DNA of 49,499 bases from an uncultured Actinomycetes bacterium (GCA_903954055.1 CAJBMC010000029.1:1-49499); one strand, 5' to 3'; shown: positions 17,306-28,018, numbered from the stretch's first letter. The notes: generated by a model from the sequence alone, not told the origin. Numbers and translations: made by a program.

Positions 17306-20300
17306 GAACTCTTAACTGGGCATGAGCCACAAAATGTATTTTTCTTTGCAACAAACGTTGGGGCAGACATCTCAGTTGCAATTGAATCGAGCGTTGAAGT
17401 AATTTCTTCGACATCTATCGGTGGTCGCTCGAGCGCAGCGATTTTCTGAGTGTCATGGCCGAGGAAGACGAGATGAGAGCCTGAAACTTGAGGATTATCA
17501 AATTTCTTCTCAAATGCATTAAGAACAACAGCTAATTGATAGCAGGCAAGCTGAAGATTTGATTCAGCCTTGGGTTGTGAAATCGCTTTTCCTGTTTTGA
17601 AATCAACGACAAAGAATTTTCCATCGCTTTCGACTTCAAGGCGATCAATCGAACCTTTCACCTTTGCTCGTCCTAGCTCGTATTCAAAGGTGAGTTCTAC
17701 GCCTTCAACATCTCGTTTAAATTCACGATGATATTGTGCAAAACGTTCGAGAAGTCGCTGCGCCCGACGGAACTGCGCTTTATTGATCCACCCAGAAGAG
17801 TCGCTAATAAGCGGCCATGCCTTTTCGAGCGATTGATATAGATATTCATCGGTGATATCGACGCCTTCAACTTTCAGGCGGGCATATTCGTGAATTACCG
17901 ATCCGAGTAATTGCGCGGTGGAGTCACCGTTGGAACCACCGTTGCGTTCGAGTAACCACTTAAGTCCACATTGTTCAAAGGATTCTGCGGCGCTTGGAGA
18001 GATTGGCACAAGCTCTCCATCTTCGAAGAGGGCGCTATCGGTTGAGATTGGATGCGCTCCAAGCCAATTATCAGTATCTGCCACTGCGATTTCAGAGTTT
18101 GCTAGCGTGGCCAAGATTGATGCTGCTTCTGTGGCTTTATCAGTTGAGAGCGCGCGGCGAAGGGAGGCAACCAGCGCATTCGCAGTCAATGGTCGCGCAT
18201 TGGTGAAGGTGGAGAGATTAAATTGGCCTGACTCGACTGCCTCTAAGAAGAATGGTGAAGGTGAATCATCTTCGCGGGTGACTGCGGAGATATGCAACTG
18301 CTCTGTAGCGCGGGTTGTAGCGACGTGAAAGAGTCGCCGCTCATCTTCAGCGAGAGATTGTGCGGTGATGAGATCGAGCGTTGATTGAGCTAGCTCTTCA
18401 CCATGTCGCTCACGTTCGACGAGACGTTCTGCTCCTAAGAGTGTGCTTCGCTGCTTGAGATTTGGCCAGATTCCTTCTTGGATACCGGCGACAAAGACTC
18501 GCTTGAATTGGAGGCCTTTTGTTGAATGCACGGTAAGGAGCTCGACTACATCGGGACGGATTCCCTGTGCGGTAATCAAGTCGGAGACGATATTTTCTTG
18601 AGTGATCTCTTCAAGGAACAATCGTGGATGGCTACCCGGCATCCGATCAATATGGCGAGCTGCTGAATCAAAGAGCTGCACCATTGCATCAAGATCACGA
18701 TCGGCAGCTGCACCACGAGAACCGCCACGTAATGCAGTGCGCTGCCAGGCATCGAGAATCAATTGGTTATCTGAATTCTTAGCGTTCGACCAGATTGACC
18801 AGAGCAGATCATGTATAGATGGGTTCTTCTTCCGCATTACCGAGCGCGCTGCCGATAGCAACTCATGTACTCGGCGGAGCTCTGCACCTTCGGCAATCGG
18901 AATATCACCTTTATCAATTGCATCGATAATCATCTGAGTACCGGTACGCGAATCAGTGGCTTCATCACGTGACTTTAAAAGCGCTGATCGAATTCGCCGT
19001 AGTGAGATTGAAGAAGCCCCACCAAATTCTGCAAGTAAGAGTCGTTCACAATTTTCTAGAGTTAATTTCTCAGAACCTGAAGCAATCTTTGCCATCAACA
19101 AAAATGGTGCGATCGCCGCATTTGAAGCGATTGCCTCGCGATCTCCCGCAACTGGCACCCCAGATTGGCCAAGAGCTCTGCGAATAGCTGCTGCAGTCGC
19201 ATTGTGAGCGCGAAGGATGATCGCCATCTCTGAATAGGCAATGCCCTCCATGAGATGTGCTCGTTTAATTTGATAGGCGATGTATTGAGCCTCTTCTGCT
19301 TCAGATCTCAACTCAACAGCGTATTTAGCTGGCACTCCGCGGTAGTTATTGTTGAGAGTAATTGTCGTTGCCGTTGGAAAGTTCGCTTCCAGATATCGAT
19401 TGACGCCATCTGGATCTGATCCTCGGAAGCGACCTACCGCAGCTTCTGGATCTACAACGAGAAGTAGATCGCTACCAACCAAGAGTTCGAGGAGTCGACG
19501 TTGGGCAGGATCGGTCTCATGAAATTCATCAACCATGATTGTGGTAAATCGCTTATGTAATTCTGCTCGTAAATCAGGGCTATTGTTGAGGTGAGCAATA
19601 GCAGCGTTAATAATTTCCGATGGATCGATACGCATCTTGGAATCGCCAGCAGCTGAATCCATATTCGCTGAGATCTCTAAATACTGTTGCCAGAATTGGG
19701 CGGCTGCAGGCCAGAATTTTTCGCCGAGACGTTTTCCCTTTTCAGCTAATTGTGCAGGCGAGAGATTGCGCTCGGTCGCGCGCATCATTAAATCGCGAAG
19801 TTCGCGGACAAATCCTTGTGTGAGGAGCGGTTCGCCCATCGTGACCGAATTTTCGTTGGTTGAATCTTGCCGTAAATCTGATGGCCACCATGAAACTTCG
19901 TCATCAATATTTCCTTGCAAGAGCGAACGAATGAAAGATTCTTGTTCTGCGCCAGATATGAGAACCGTCTCGCGAAAAGTGTCGCCGGATTTCATTGCGA
20001 GAATTGAAAATGCAAGTGCGTGAAAAGTTCGCGCAACTGGTTCTTGCACAGTTCCACCAGATGCTAGAACTATCGCATCACGTATCTCGGATGCACGCTC
20101 GCGACCAAAGGTGAGGATAAGAATTGATTCTGGATCTGCTCCACCGCGAATCCGATCAATTGCAGACTCGATTAAAGTTGCACTCTTTCCAGTACCGGTT
20201 GCACCACGAAGAATGAGCGGCGAATTGCGGTGAGAGATAGCCGCTCTTTGCTCAGAATCGAAGTCGAGTTGAAGTAGCTTTAAAGGGTTGGCTACAAGGT

Positions 20301-20331
20301 GTAGACGCTTTCCCTCAGCAGCTTTACTCAT
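17266..20331 (-). CDS. adnA: ATP-dependent helicase-nuclease, AdnA-like
   Basis: GATGTGKSAT Walker A, VDEFHETDPAQ, VHSTKGLQF; nuclease GSIDRLEVESDGKFFVVDFKTGK; Cys cluster EQCGLKW...FCGSCPVKSSC (likely Fe-S). Confidence 0.78.
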   Translation of the reverse strand: MSKAAEGKRLHLVANPLKLLQLDFDSEQRAAISHRNSPLILRGATGTGKSATLIESAIDRIRGGADPESILILTFGRERASEIRDAIVLASGGTVQEPVARTFHALAFSILAMKSGDTFRETVLISGAEQESFIRSLLQGNIDDEVSWWPSDLRQDSTNENSVTMGEPLLTQGFVRELRDLMMRATERNLSPAQLAEKGKRLGEKFWPAAAQFWQQYLEISANMDSAAGDSKMRIDPSEIINAAIAHLNNSPDLRAELHKRFTTIMVDEFHETDPAQRRLLELLVGSDLLLVVDPEAAVGRFRGSDPDGVNRYLEANFPTATTITLNNNYRGVPAKYAVELRSEAEEAQYIAYQIKRAHLMEGIAYSEMAIILRAHNATAAAIRRALGQSGVPVAGDREAIASNAAIAPFLLMAKIASGSEKLTLENCERLLLAEFGGASSISLRRIRSALLKSRDEATDSRTGTQMIIDAIDKGDIPIAEGAELRRVHELLSAARSVMRKKNPSIHDLLWSIWSNAKNSDNQLILDAWQRTALRGGSRGAAADRDLDAMVQLFDSAARHIDRMPGSHPRLFLEEITQENIVSDLITAQGIRPDVVELLTVHSTKGLQFKRVFVAGIQEGIWPNLKQRSTLLGAERLVERERHGEELAQSTLDLITAQSLAEDERRLFHVATTRATEQLHISAVTREDDSPSPFFLEAVESGQFNLSTFTNARPLTANALVASLRRALSTDKATEAASILATLANSEIAVADTDNWLGAHPISTDSALFEDGELVPISPSAAESFEQCGLKWLLERNGGSNGDSTAQLLGSVIHEYARLKVEGVDITDEYLYQSLEKAWPLISDSSGWINKAQFRRAQRLLERFAQYHREFKRDVEGVELTFEYELGRAKVKGSIDRLEVESDGKFFVVDFKTGKAISQPKAESNLQLACYQLAVVLNAFEKKFDNPQVSGSHLVFLGHDTQKIAALERPPIDVEEITSTLDSIATEMSAPTFVAKKNTFCGSCPVKSSCPVHLEGRTVIG

Positions 20332-20348
20332 AGTGCGAATTCAACCCT

Positions 20349-20370
20349 AACGGGGTGACAATTCCCCGTT
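20349..20370. terminator. Stem-loop between copC-like gene and adnA
   Basis: AACGGGG tgacaatt CCCCGTT, 7-bp stem, no T-tract. Confidence 0.4.
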
Positions 20371-20378
20371 ATCGCTAC

Positions 20379-20891
20379 TTATCGCTTGTTGCTACGCGCC
20401 CGGAAGGCATAGAGGCCCCCGATAAGGATGGTGAGTGCGATCGCTCCGACAATCGGTAGCGGCAGAGTTCCATGGCTATCTTTCTTGGGAGCGGGCGCTA
20501 TGAGAGGAGTCGGCGCATTGAGTGAGAAGGCGTATGAATCGCTGACTTTATGACCATCGGCAGAGACAATCGAGTAGAAAATTTCATATGTACCGGATTG
20601 GTAATCACCTGCTGGAATTGTCGCTGAAAGTACGTCGCCATTTACCGAGATATCAGTTAATGGAATCTCAGCGCCATCAAGGAGATTGAGTGAAAGTGAA
20701 TTTACATCCTTGCCACCAAGTGTCATCAAATTTTCAGTGAAGGTCAATGAGATTCGATCTGGCATAACGGTGATCTCCTTATTGGCCTCAGGATTAGCGT
20801 TGACCAATCCCGCATGAGCAAACGCGGCAGTGGGGGTAAGAATTGTGGTGGCAAAGAGTGCGACGAAGAAGGCACGGAGAATTTTACGCAT
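20379..20891 (-). CDS. CopC-domain copper resistance protein
   Basis: Signal peptide, HAGLVNANPEANKEITVMPDRISLTFTENL, SADGHKVSDSYAFSL, C-terminal TM; TAGAAT box 6 nt before ATG. Confidence 0.88.
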   Translation of the reverse strand: MRKILRAFFVALFATTILTPTAAFAHAGLVNANPEANKEITVMPDRISLTFTENLMTLGGKDVNSLSLNLLDGAEIPLTDISVNGDVLSATIPAGDYQSGTYEIFYSIVSADGHKVSDSYAFSLNAPTPLIAPAPKKDSHGTLPLPIVGAIALTILIGGLYAFRARSNKR

Positions 20892-20914
20892 AAATGAATT
20901 CTACAGTGGTGAAA

Positions 20915-20968
20915 CGAAAAAAGAGTCGGAATAGGCGCGATTGTTAGCGCCGGTCCAACTCTTTTTCG
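20915..20968 (-). terminator. Rho-independent terminator downstream of typA
   Basis: Minus strand AAAAAGAGTTGGACCGGCGC-taacaatc-GCGCCTATTCCGACTCTTTTTT. Confidence 0.8.
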
Positions 20969-20981
20969 TTATTGTGAAGAT

Positions 20982-22877
20982 TTAAGAGTTATTGCTCTTC
21001 TTCGCACGTGAAGTTGCACGAGCACGTTCTGCGCCATCCAAAACAACCTTACGGATACGAACAACCGCTGGAGTTACCTCGACACATTCATCTTCGCGAC
21101 AGAATTCGAGAGCACCTTCCATATTGAGCTTCTTAGGTGGAATCAACTTTTCAGAATCATCGGTACCTGATGCGCGCATATTTGTAAGTTTCTTCTCACG
21201 AACACAGTTGACATCCATATCGTCAGAACGTGAGTTTTCACCGATGACCATACCTTCGTAAACCTCATCGCCTGGTTCGACGAAGATTGTTCCGCGCTCT
21301 TGCACACCTTGAAGTGCGTAAGAAGTAACAGCACCAATGCGGTCAGATACAAGTGATCCAGTTGCACGAGTACGGAGTTCACCGAACCATGGTTCGTATG
21401 AATCAAATACATGGTGAAGCAGACCAGTTCCGCGAGTTTCAGTAAGGAACTCAGTACGGAAACCGATAAGACCACGTGAAGGAACCTTGTACTCAAGGCG
21501 AATCCAGCCAGTGCCATGGTTAACCATCTGCTCCATGCGACCCTTACGGAGCGCCATCAACTGTGTAAGAACACCGAGATAATCTTCAGGTGCATCGATT
21601 GTCAGAGATTCCATTGGCTCGTGAAGCTTGCCATCGATCATCTTGGTAACTACCTGCGGTTTACCGACTGTAAGTTCGAATCCTTCACGCTTCATGATTT
21701 CAACGAGGACAGCGAGCTGAAGCTCACCGCGACCCTGAACTTCCCATGCATCTGGGCGCTCAGTGTTGAGAATACGAAGCGAAACGTTACCGATGAGCTC
21801 CTTATCGAGGCGATCCTTCACCTGACGAGCAGTCAGCAATTTTCCTGACTTTCCAGCGAGTGGAGAGGTGTTGATACCAATTGTCATCGAGATTGATGGC
21901 TCATCAACCTTGATGAGTGGAAGTGCATGTGGGTTTTCAAGATCAGCAAGTGTCTCGCCCAATGTAATTGTTTCAATACCGGCAATCGCAACGATGTCAC
22001 CAGGTCCTGCTTCGAGACCAGGTACGCGCTCGAGCGCTTCGGTAATAAGAAGTTCCGAAATCTTTACTCGCTCTTGCGTGCCATCAGTCTTGATCCACAT
22101 TACTGATTGACCCTTCTTGAGGGTTCCTTCATGGATACGACATAGTGCAAGGCGACCAAGGAATGGTGATGAGTCAAGGTTTGTAACGTGGGCCTGAAGT
22201 GGAGCACCCTCGTGATAAACCGGAGCAGGAACAGTGTCCTGAATAACCTGGAATAGAACATCGAGGTTCTCTTCATCAGGCAATCCACCATCTGCAGGAC
22301 GTGTCAGCGATGCGCGACCGTTCTTTGCAGATGCATAGACAACTGGGAAATCAATCTGATCTTCATTTGCATCGAGATCAAGGAATAGCTCGTAGGCCTC
22401 GTCAACAACCTCTGCGATACGTGAGTCGGGACGGTCGACCTTATTGATGAGCAAAATAACTGGAAGGTTCTTCTGCAGCGCCTTGCGCAATACGAAGCGA
22501 GTCTGTGGAAGCGGGCCTTCAGATGCATCTACCAACAAGATAACGCCGTCGACCATTTCGAGACCGCGCTCTACCTCGCCACCAAAGTCGGCGTGGCCTG
22601 GTGTATCAATAATGTTGATTACTGAATCACCACGACGAACCGCGGTGTTCTTAGCAAGGATTGTGATTCCCTTTTCGCGCTCGAGGTCCATCGAGTCCAT
22701 CATGCGGTCTTGACCCTCATCCTGCTTCTTGTGAGCAGCAAAGGCACCGGACTGCCACAACATCGCATCGACCAGGGTTGTCTTTCCATGGTCAACGTGC
22801 GCGATGATCGCGACGTTACGGATGCTGTCGCGGGTCTTTACCGGCAGGTCTTTGAGGTGTGCTTGGGTCTTTGCCAT
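20982..22877 (-). CDS. typA: Translational GTPase TypA/BipA
   Basis: NVAIIAHVDHGKTTLVD, DTPGHADFGGEVER, LINKVDRPD; full-length with BipA C-terminus. Confidence 0.97.
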   Translation of the reverse strand: MAKTQAHLKDLPVKTRDSIRNVAIIAHVDHGKTTLVDAMLWQSGAFAAHKKQDEGQDRMMDSMDLEREKGITILAKNTAVRRGDSVINIIDTPGHADFGGEVERGLEMVDGVILLVDASEGPLPQTRFVLRKALQKNLPVILLINKVDRPDSRIAEVVDEAYELFLDLDANEDQIDFPVVYASAKNGRASLTRPADGGLPDEENLDVLFQVIQDTVPAPVYHEGAPLQAHVTNLDSSPFLGRLALCRIHEGTLKKGQSVMWIKTDGTQERVKISELLITEALERVPGLEAGPGDIVAIAGIETITLGETLADLENPHALPLIKVDEPSISMTIGINTSPLAGKSGKLLTARQVKDRLDKELIGNVSLRILNTERPDAWEVQGRGELQLAVLVEIMKREGFELTVGKPQVVTKMIDGKLHEPMESLTIDAPEDYLGVLTQLMALRKGRMEQMVNHGTGWIRLEYKVPSRGLIGFRTEFLTETRGTGLLHHVFDSYEPWFGELRTRATGSLVSDRIGAVTSYALQGVQERGTIFVEPGDEVYEGMVIGENSRSDDMDVNCVREKKLTNMRASGTDDSEKLIPPKKLNMEGALEFCREDECVEVTPAVVRIRKVVLDGAERARATSRAKKSNNS

Positions 22878-22954
22878 TGAGATGAAACTCCATAAATAAG
22901 GGCACTTACGTGCGAAGTGCAGGCTCTTATCTTACCCCCCAATACACTTCCCCC

Positions 22955-23869
22955 ATGCGCTTAGGGGTCCTCGATGTCGGTTCAAATACCGTTCATCTCC
23001 AAATCATGGATGCTCATCACGGTTCTGCGCCTCTGGCATATCAAAGTTTTAAAGAAGAAATCCGTCTTGCTGAATATCTCACTGAATCTGGTGATCTTTC
23101 ACAATCAGGCGTCGAGCGATTATTAGGAACTCTCAATCGTTTGAAATCACAAGCAAGCGGAATCGCAATTGATGAGACTCTCGCATTTGCAACTTCTGCG
23201 ATTCGCGAAGCGAAAAATTCTGATCAAGTACTTGCTGCGGTATCAGAGAACACCGGAATTGAGCTACAGGTATTAAGTGGTGAAGATGAAGCGCGCTTTA
23301 CCTTTCTGGCAGTTCGTCGCTGGGTTGGCTGGTCTGCCGGCGACATCATTTTGCTCGATATTGGTGGAGGCTCACTTGAGATTGCCGCCGGTGATCAAGA
23401 AGTTCCACGTTATTCAAATTCGGTGATGTTGGGTGCAAGTCGAATGACTCGTCAATTCCTTGTAGGCGATCCTTTTACGGATAAGTCGCTGAAGAAACTT
23501 GAGCGACATATCGAAGAGACTCTCGCTCCACTGCGCAATGAAATTGGCGATAACTCAAAGCGAAATGCGATTGGTACCAGCAAGACATTTAGAACGCTTC
23601 GTCGGATTCAGGAGTATTACCTTCCCGAACTCGGTAAAGATTTAACGCTCGATGGCCTTTCGACAATAACCCGAAAATTGCAGGGTATGGAGCACAGCAA
23701 GCGGGCTGCACTTCCTGGCGTCTCCAGCAGTCGCGCTACACAGATAGTGGCTGGCGCCATGGTTGCTCAGCAAGCGATGAAGAGCCTCGGAATTGAGAAG
23801 TTAATTCAATGTCCGTGGGCTTTGCGTGAAGGAATTGTTTTACAACGACTTGATTGGCTTAAATCGTAG
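22955..23869 (+). CDS. Ppx/GppA-family phosphatase (exopolyphosphatase-like)
   Basis: MRLGVLDVGSNTVHL, SAIREAKNS, DIGGGSLEIA motifs; ATG 22955 has TACACT box 6 nt upstream. Confidence 0.9.
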   Translation: MRLGVLDVGSNTVHLQIMDAHHGSAPLAYQSFKEEIRLAEYLTESGDLSQSGVERLLGTLNRLKSQASGIAIDETLAFATSAIREAKNSDQVLAAVSENTGIELQVLSGEDEARFTFLAVRRWVGWSAGDIILLDIGGGSLEIAAGDQEVPRYSNSVMLGASRMTRQFLVGDPFTDKSLKKLERHIEETLAPLRNEIGDNSKRNAIGTSKTFRTLRRIQEYYLPELGKDLTLDGLSTITRKLQGMEHSKRAALPGVSSSRATQIVAGAMVAQQAMKSLGIEKLIQCPWALREGIVLQRLDWLKS

Positions 23870-24731
23870 GTCGAGCTAAGAATTCGACCGCAACAATTGT
23901 GTCTCCGCGGTGGTGAACAATCCAGGCATCTGCTGGACTTAAATCATCAGATGAATATTCAACCCGGGCAAGCTTTGAAAGTACATGCGGGATGATCGGA
24001 TTGTGGCCGGAGACAACTTGATTGCCTTCAAACTTCATTACCTGTCGAACATATTCGACTGAGGTTTTGGCATTCTTCTCAAACTCTTCTTCATTGAGAT
24101 CTTTCGAGATATTAACCTTGATTCCAGATGCAATTGAGAATGGTTCGACGGTTGTAAAACAACGAGTTGCATCGGAAGAGTAAATTCCTTGAATATTAAA
24201 AGGTTCGAGCTGCTTTACCAGTTTATGGCTCTGCTCGACTCCATCATTATTAAGTGGGCGATCAAGATCGTAATCGTTCCAATCGCTCCGCTTGACTGCC
24301 TTTCCATGGCGCAGAAGAACCAGCGTAGAAGCATGGCGTTCTCTTGAAATGAAATCGTCGAGCAAATCGCGATCTTCGTCGTGGGTGAGGAAATGACGAG
24401 CAGTCTTGATATCGACCCACTCAATTTTATCTACCTCAACATTGGGTACAAATGGAGCAGGTTCATCTTTTGCCTGCGCCATCCAATATTTCACTTTTTT
24501 CTTATGGTCATCAATTTTGTAGGAAGTAGTACCGAGGTACTGTCCGAAAATCGTATCGATTCCGGTCTCTTCTTTTACCTCGCGATAGGCAGCGGCGATT
24601 GGTGATTCGTTGTCGTCAACTTTGCCTTTAGGAAAAGACCAATCGTCATATTGCGGGCGGTGAATAACAAGTACTTCAAGTGCAAAGGGTGCATTTTCGC
24701 GCCAAATAACAGCGCCAGCAGCTCTAATCAT
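23859..24731 (-). CDS. NUDIX hydrolase fused to SixA-like histidine phosphatase (MutT1-like)
   Basis: GKVDDNESPIAAAYREVKEETGI Nudix box; C-terminal VLLRHGKAVKR ... VVSGHNP phosphatase; overlaps the ppk1 stop by ATGA. Confidence 0.87.
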   Translation of the reverse strand: MIRAAGAVIWRENAPFALEVLVIHRPQYDDWSFPKGKVDDNESPIAAAYREVKEETGIDTIFGQYLGTTSYKIDDHKKKVKYWMAQAKDEPAPFVPNVEVDKIEWVDIKTARHFLTHDEDRDLLDDFISRERHASTLVLLRHGKAVKRSDWNDYDLDRPLNNDGVEQSHKLVKQLEPFNIQGIYSSDATRCFTTVEPFSIASGIKVNISKDLNEEEFEKNAKTSVEYVRQVMKFEGNQVVSGHNPIIPHVLSKLARVEYSSDDLSPADAWIVHHRGDTIVAVEFLARPTI

Positions 24732-26785
24732 TTCTTGTACCTCTCGATGAAATACTCTTGGAAATCTTCCAGAGCCTTTCCTTCTGTACCGTTCTTGATG
24801 TAGTGCCACGTGTCATCTTCTGCCATCTCCCACTTACGGAAGCGAGGTGATGCTGATAATTCAAGGATAGAGGCAAGTTCGGATTTATGGGCCGGGTCTT
24901 CAACGCGAATGAGTGCTTCCACTCGTCGATCAAGATTGCGCTCCATAATGTCAGCGCTGCCGATATAGAACTCTGGATTGCCGGCATTGTGGAAGTTATA
25001 GATGCGGGAGTGCTCAAGGAAACGCCCCAAAATTGACCGGACGTGAACATTGCGGAATTGCGCAACCTTGCTCATTCGGAAAGAACAGGCTCCACGCACA
25101 TAAATTTCGATGGGGACTCCATCTTTGGCGGCTTGATAGAGAGCATCAATCATCTGATTATCTACAAGTGAATTGAGCTTCCAACGAATCTGAGATGGTT
25201 TTCCATCAAGATGATTTCTACGTTCGCGCTCGATCTTCTCCAATAAATTCTTGCGGATGCCGTGGGGAGCAACAAGAAGTCGAGAGTAATGTGACTCCGA
25301 ATGCACACCGCTGAGGTGGTTAAAGAGCTTGAGTAAATCTTGGCCAAGTTCTTGATCTGCACTCATGATGCCAAGATCATCATAGATACGCGCAGTCTTT
25401 GGATTGTAATTTCCAGTTCCGATATGGGAGTAAACAGTGAGTCCACTATCTTCTCTACGTACTACAAGGCTTGCCTTAGCATGAGTCTTAAGTCCAATTA
25501 CTCCGTAAACCACATGCGCGCCAGCATCTTCTAGCTTCTTCGCCCAGCGCACATTTGCCTGCTCATCAAAGCGAGCTCGGAGCTCGATGACTGCAAGTAC
25601 TTGCTTACCGGCTTTCGCAGCTTCAATAAGTGATTGCATAATCGGCGAATCACCTGAAGTGCGATAGAGCGTCTGCTTAATCGCTAAGACCTTTGGATCT
25701 TGAGCTGCTAGCTCGACAAAGCGCACAACGGTCGAGGTAAATGTTTCGTAGGGATGGTGCAGGAGCATTTCACCATCTCGAATTGCTGAGAAGAACGATT
25801 CTGCATCATGGCGGTCAATCTCTTCGAGGCGGTGTGGTTGAACCGAACGAAATGGCTGATCTTTAAGGTGCGGTAGATCGATTCCACCCATTTCAAATAG
25901 ATAGGTTAGGTCGAGCGGCGGCTGCTGAATGAAAACCTCAGGAGTTGTTATCTCTAGCTCTTCGGTGAGTTTCTCAAGTAGTCGCGGTGCAACGCCTTTC
26001 TCAACTTCCATACGCACTGCTGCACCAAATTTACGGCGAGAGAGCTCTTCCTCCAGCGATTCGAGTAGATCGTCTGCATCATCTTCATCGATATCTAAAT
26101 CTTGATTACGTGTCACGCGGAAGAAGTAGATTTCCTCGATGATTGTGCCCGGAAGTAAGAGATGCAAGTGCTCTGCAATTAAATCTTCTAACAAAATATA
26201 CGAATAATCAGAGTCATTAATTCGGACCATGCGAGAAACATTTGATGGAACTTTTACGCGAACGAACTGCTCTGCTCCACCTTTCTCGGTCTTTCCAATA
26301 ATTCCAAGATTGAGCGAGAGTCCGGAGATATGCGGAAATGGGTGCGCCGGATCTGATGCAAGCGGAGTAAGGACTGGATAGATATCACGGATGAACTTTT
26401 CGGTTAGTGGCGCCTTCTCCTCATCAGAGAGTGAATCCCAGCTCACGCGTTTGATTCCTTCTTCCGCTAAACGTGGCTTCAAATCATTAATTAATAAGAA
26501 TGAGACACGGTCCTGAAGCGCTCTGACTTTATGGTGAATCTCTACAAGGAGCTCGCGTGGTGTAATGCCAGATAGAAGTCGATCGGTATTTCCAAATTCA
26601 ATTTTGCGCTTGAGGCTAGCTACCCGCACCATAAAGAACTCATCGAGATTTGAAGAGAAAATCGCGAGAAACTTTGTACGCTCTAGCAGTGGCAGTTTCT
26701 GATTTTCGGCTAATTCAAGCACGCGGGTATTGAAGTCAATCCAGCTGAGATCGCGATCGATGTAATTATTCTGGGCATTCTTCAC
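24728..26785 (-). CDS. ppk1: Polyphosphate kinase 1
   Basis: DRDLSWIDFNTRVLE, IKQTLYRTSGDSPI, THAKASLVVRREDSG, HIGTGNYNPKTARIYDDLG. Confidence 0.97.
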   Translation of the reverse strand: MKNAQNNYIDRDLSWIDFNTRVLELAENQKLPLLERTKFLAIFSSNLDEFFMVRVASLKRKIEFGNTDRLLSGITPRELLVEIHHKVRALQDRVSFLLINDLKPRLAEEGIKRVSWDSLSDEEKAPLTEKFIRDIYPVLTPLASDPAHPFPHISGLSLNLGIIGKTEKGGAEQFVRVKVPSNVSRMVRINDSDYSYILLEDLIAEHLHLLLPGTIIEEIYFFRVTRNQDLDIDEDDADDLLESLEEELSRRKFGAAVRMEVEKGVAPRLLEKLTEELEITTPEVFIQQPPLDLTYLFEMGGIDLPHLKDQPFRSVQPHRLEEIDRHDAESFFSAIRDGEMLLHHPYETFTSTVVRFVELAAQDPKVLAIKQTLYRTSGDSPIMQSLIEAAKAGKQVLAVIELRARFDEQANVRWAKKLEDAGAHVVYGVIGLKTHAKASLVVRREDSGLTVYSHIGTGNYNPKTARIYDDLGIMSADQELGQDLLKLFNHLSGVHSESHYSRLLVAPHGIRKNLLEKIERERRNHLDGKPSQIRWKLNSLVDNQMIDALYQAAKDGVPIEIYVRGACSFRMSKVAQFRNVHVRSILGRFLEHSRIYNFHNAGNPEFYIGSADIMERNLDRRVEALIRVEDPAHKSELASILELSASPRFRKWEMAEDDTWHYIKNGTEGKALEDFQEYFIERYKK

Positions 26786-26867
26786 GGCTCAAGATTCACC
26801 TTCCTAGATGAACGCAAGGTTATCGAGAAAGGACTTTTAACCCAACTTGGACCAAAAAATGAAACTT

Positions 26868-27941
26868 TTAGACGTTAAAACGGAATTCGACGACGTCACC
26901 ATCATGCATGACGTAATCCTTACCTTCCATGCGCACCTTGCCGGCAGATTTTGCTTCCGCCATAGATCCAGCTGCAATCAAATCATCGAATGAAACAATC
27001 TCGGCTTTGATAAAACCTTTTTGGAAATCAGTGTGGATTACACCTGCTGCCATCGGCGCAGTATCACCTTTATGAATTGTCCATGCACGTGCCTCTTTTG
27101 GACCGGCGGTGAGATATGTCTGAAGACCTAAGGTATCGAATCCAACACGTGCAAGTGTTGCAAGTCCTGGTTCAGTCATTCCCACTGCTTCTAGTAATTC
27201 GAGTGCATCTTCATCGGGAAGTTCTGCAAGTTCGGCCTCGGTCTTTGCATCGAGGAAAATTGCCTCTGCCGGTGCAACAAGTGCCGAAAGCTTGGCGCGT
27301 AAATCTTTATCGCCGAGTTCGGCGGCATCGACGTTAAATACATATAGGAATGGTTTTGCAGTAAGTAAGTGCAATTCGTAGATAAGTGCGAGATCAACTT
27401 TTGAAGTTGAGAGTGGCTTACCTGATTGCAGATGTGCTTCTGCCGCTTTGACCGCTTCTAATACTGCACTCTTTGTCTTATCCGTGCGCGCTTCCTTTTC
27501 TAGACGTGGAATCGCCTTTTCAATTGTCTGCAAATCTGCGAGAGCAAGTTCGGTATTGATGGTCTCGATATCACTTGATGGATCTACCCGACCATCGACG
27601 TGAACAACATCGCCATCAGTAAAGACACGGATGACCTGACAGATCGCATCAGTCTCGCGGATATTTGCTAAGAATTTATTACCGAGGCCAGCGCCTTCTG
27701 ATGCACCCTTCACGATTCCGGCGATATCTACGAAAGATAGTGCGGCGGGAAGTAGCTTCTCGGAACCAAAGATTGCAGCCAACTTTGCCAGCCGCTCATC
27801 TGGGACGCCGACGACTCCAACATTGGGCTCGATTGTCGCAAAGGGATAGTTCGCAGCAAGGACGTTGTTCTTTGTCAGCGCGTTGAAGAGGGTCGATTTT
27901 CCGACGTTGGGAAGGCCGACGATTCCGATGGAGAGGCTCAT
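26868..27941 (-). CDS. ychF: Redox-regulated ATPase / GTP-binding protein YchF
   Basis: [52 protein letters not shown]. Confidence 0.97.
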   Translation of the reverse strand: MSLSIGIVGLPNVGKSTLFNALTKNNVLAANYPFATIEPNVGVVGVPDERLAKLAAIFGSEKLLPAALSFVDIAGIVKGASEGAGLGNKFLANIRETDAICQVIRVFTDGDVVHVDGRVDPSSDIETINTELALADLQTIEKAIPRLEKEARTDKTKSAVLEAVKAAEAHLQSGKPLSTSKVDLALIYELHLLTAKPFLYVFNVDAAELGDKDLRAKLSALVAPAEAIFLDAKTEAELAELPDEDALELLEAVGMTEPGLATLARVGFDTLGLQTYLTAGPKEARAWTIHKGDTAPMAAGVIHTDFQKGFIKAEIVSFDDLIAAGSMAEAKSAGKVRMEGKDYVMHDGDVVEFRFNV

Positions 27942-28018
27942 AGTGGGCGAGCCTACGGTGTCGCTTGCGCATCCGTGAAATCAGCGGATTTGTCACCGCC
28001 TACTGCGACTATATCCCC

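Noticed and set aside
17918-20023. Several 70-136 aa + strand ORFs within adnA
   Set aside because: Antisense to a long, motif-rich helicase; no independent coding evidence.
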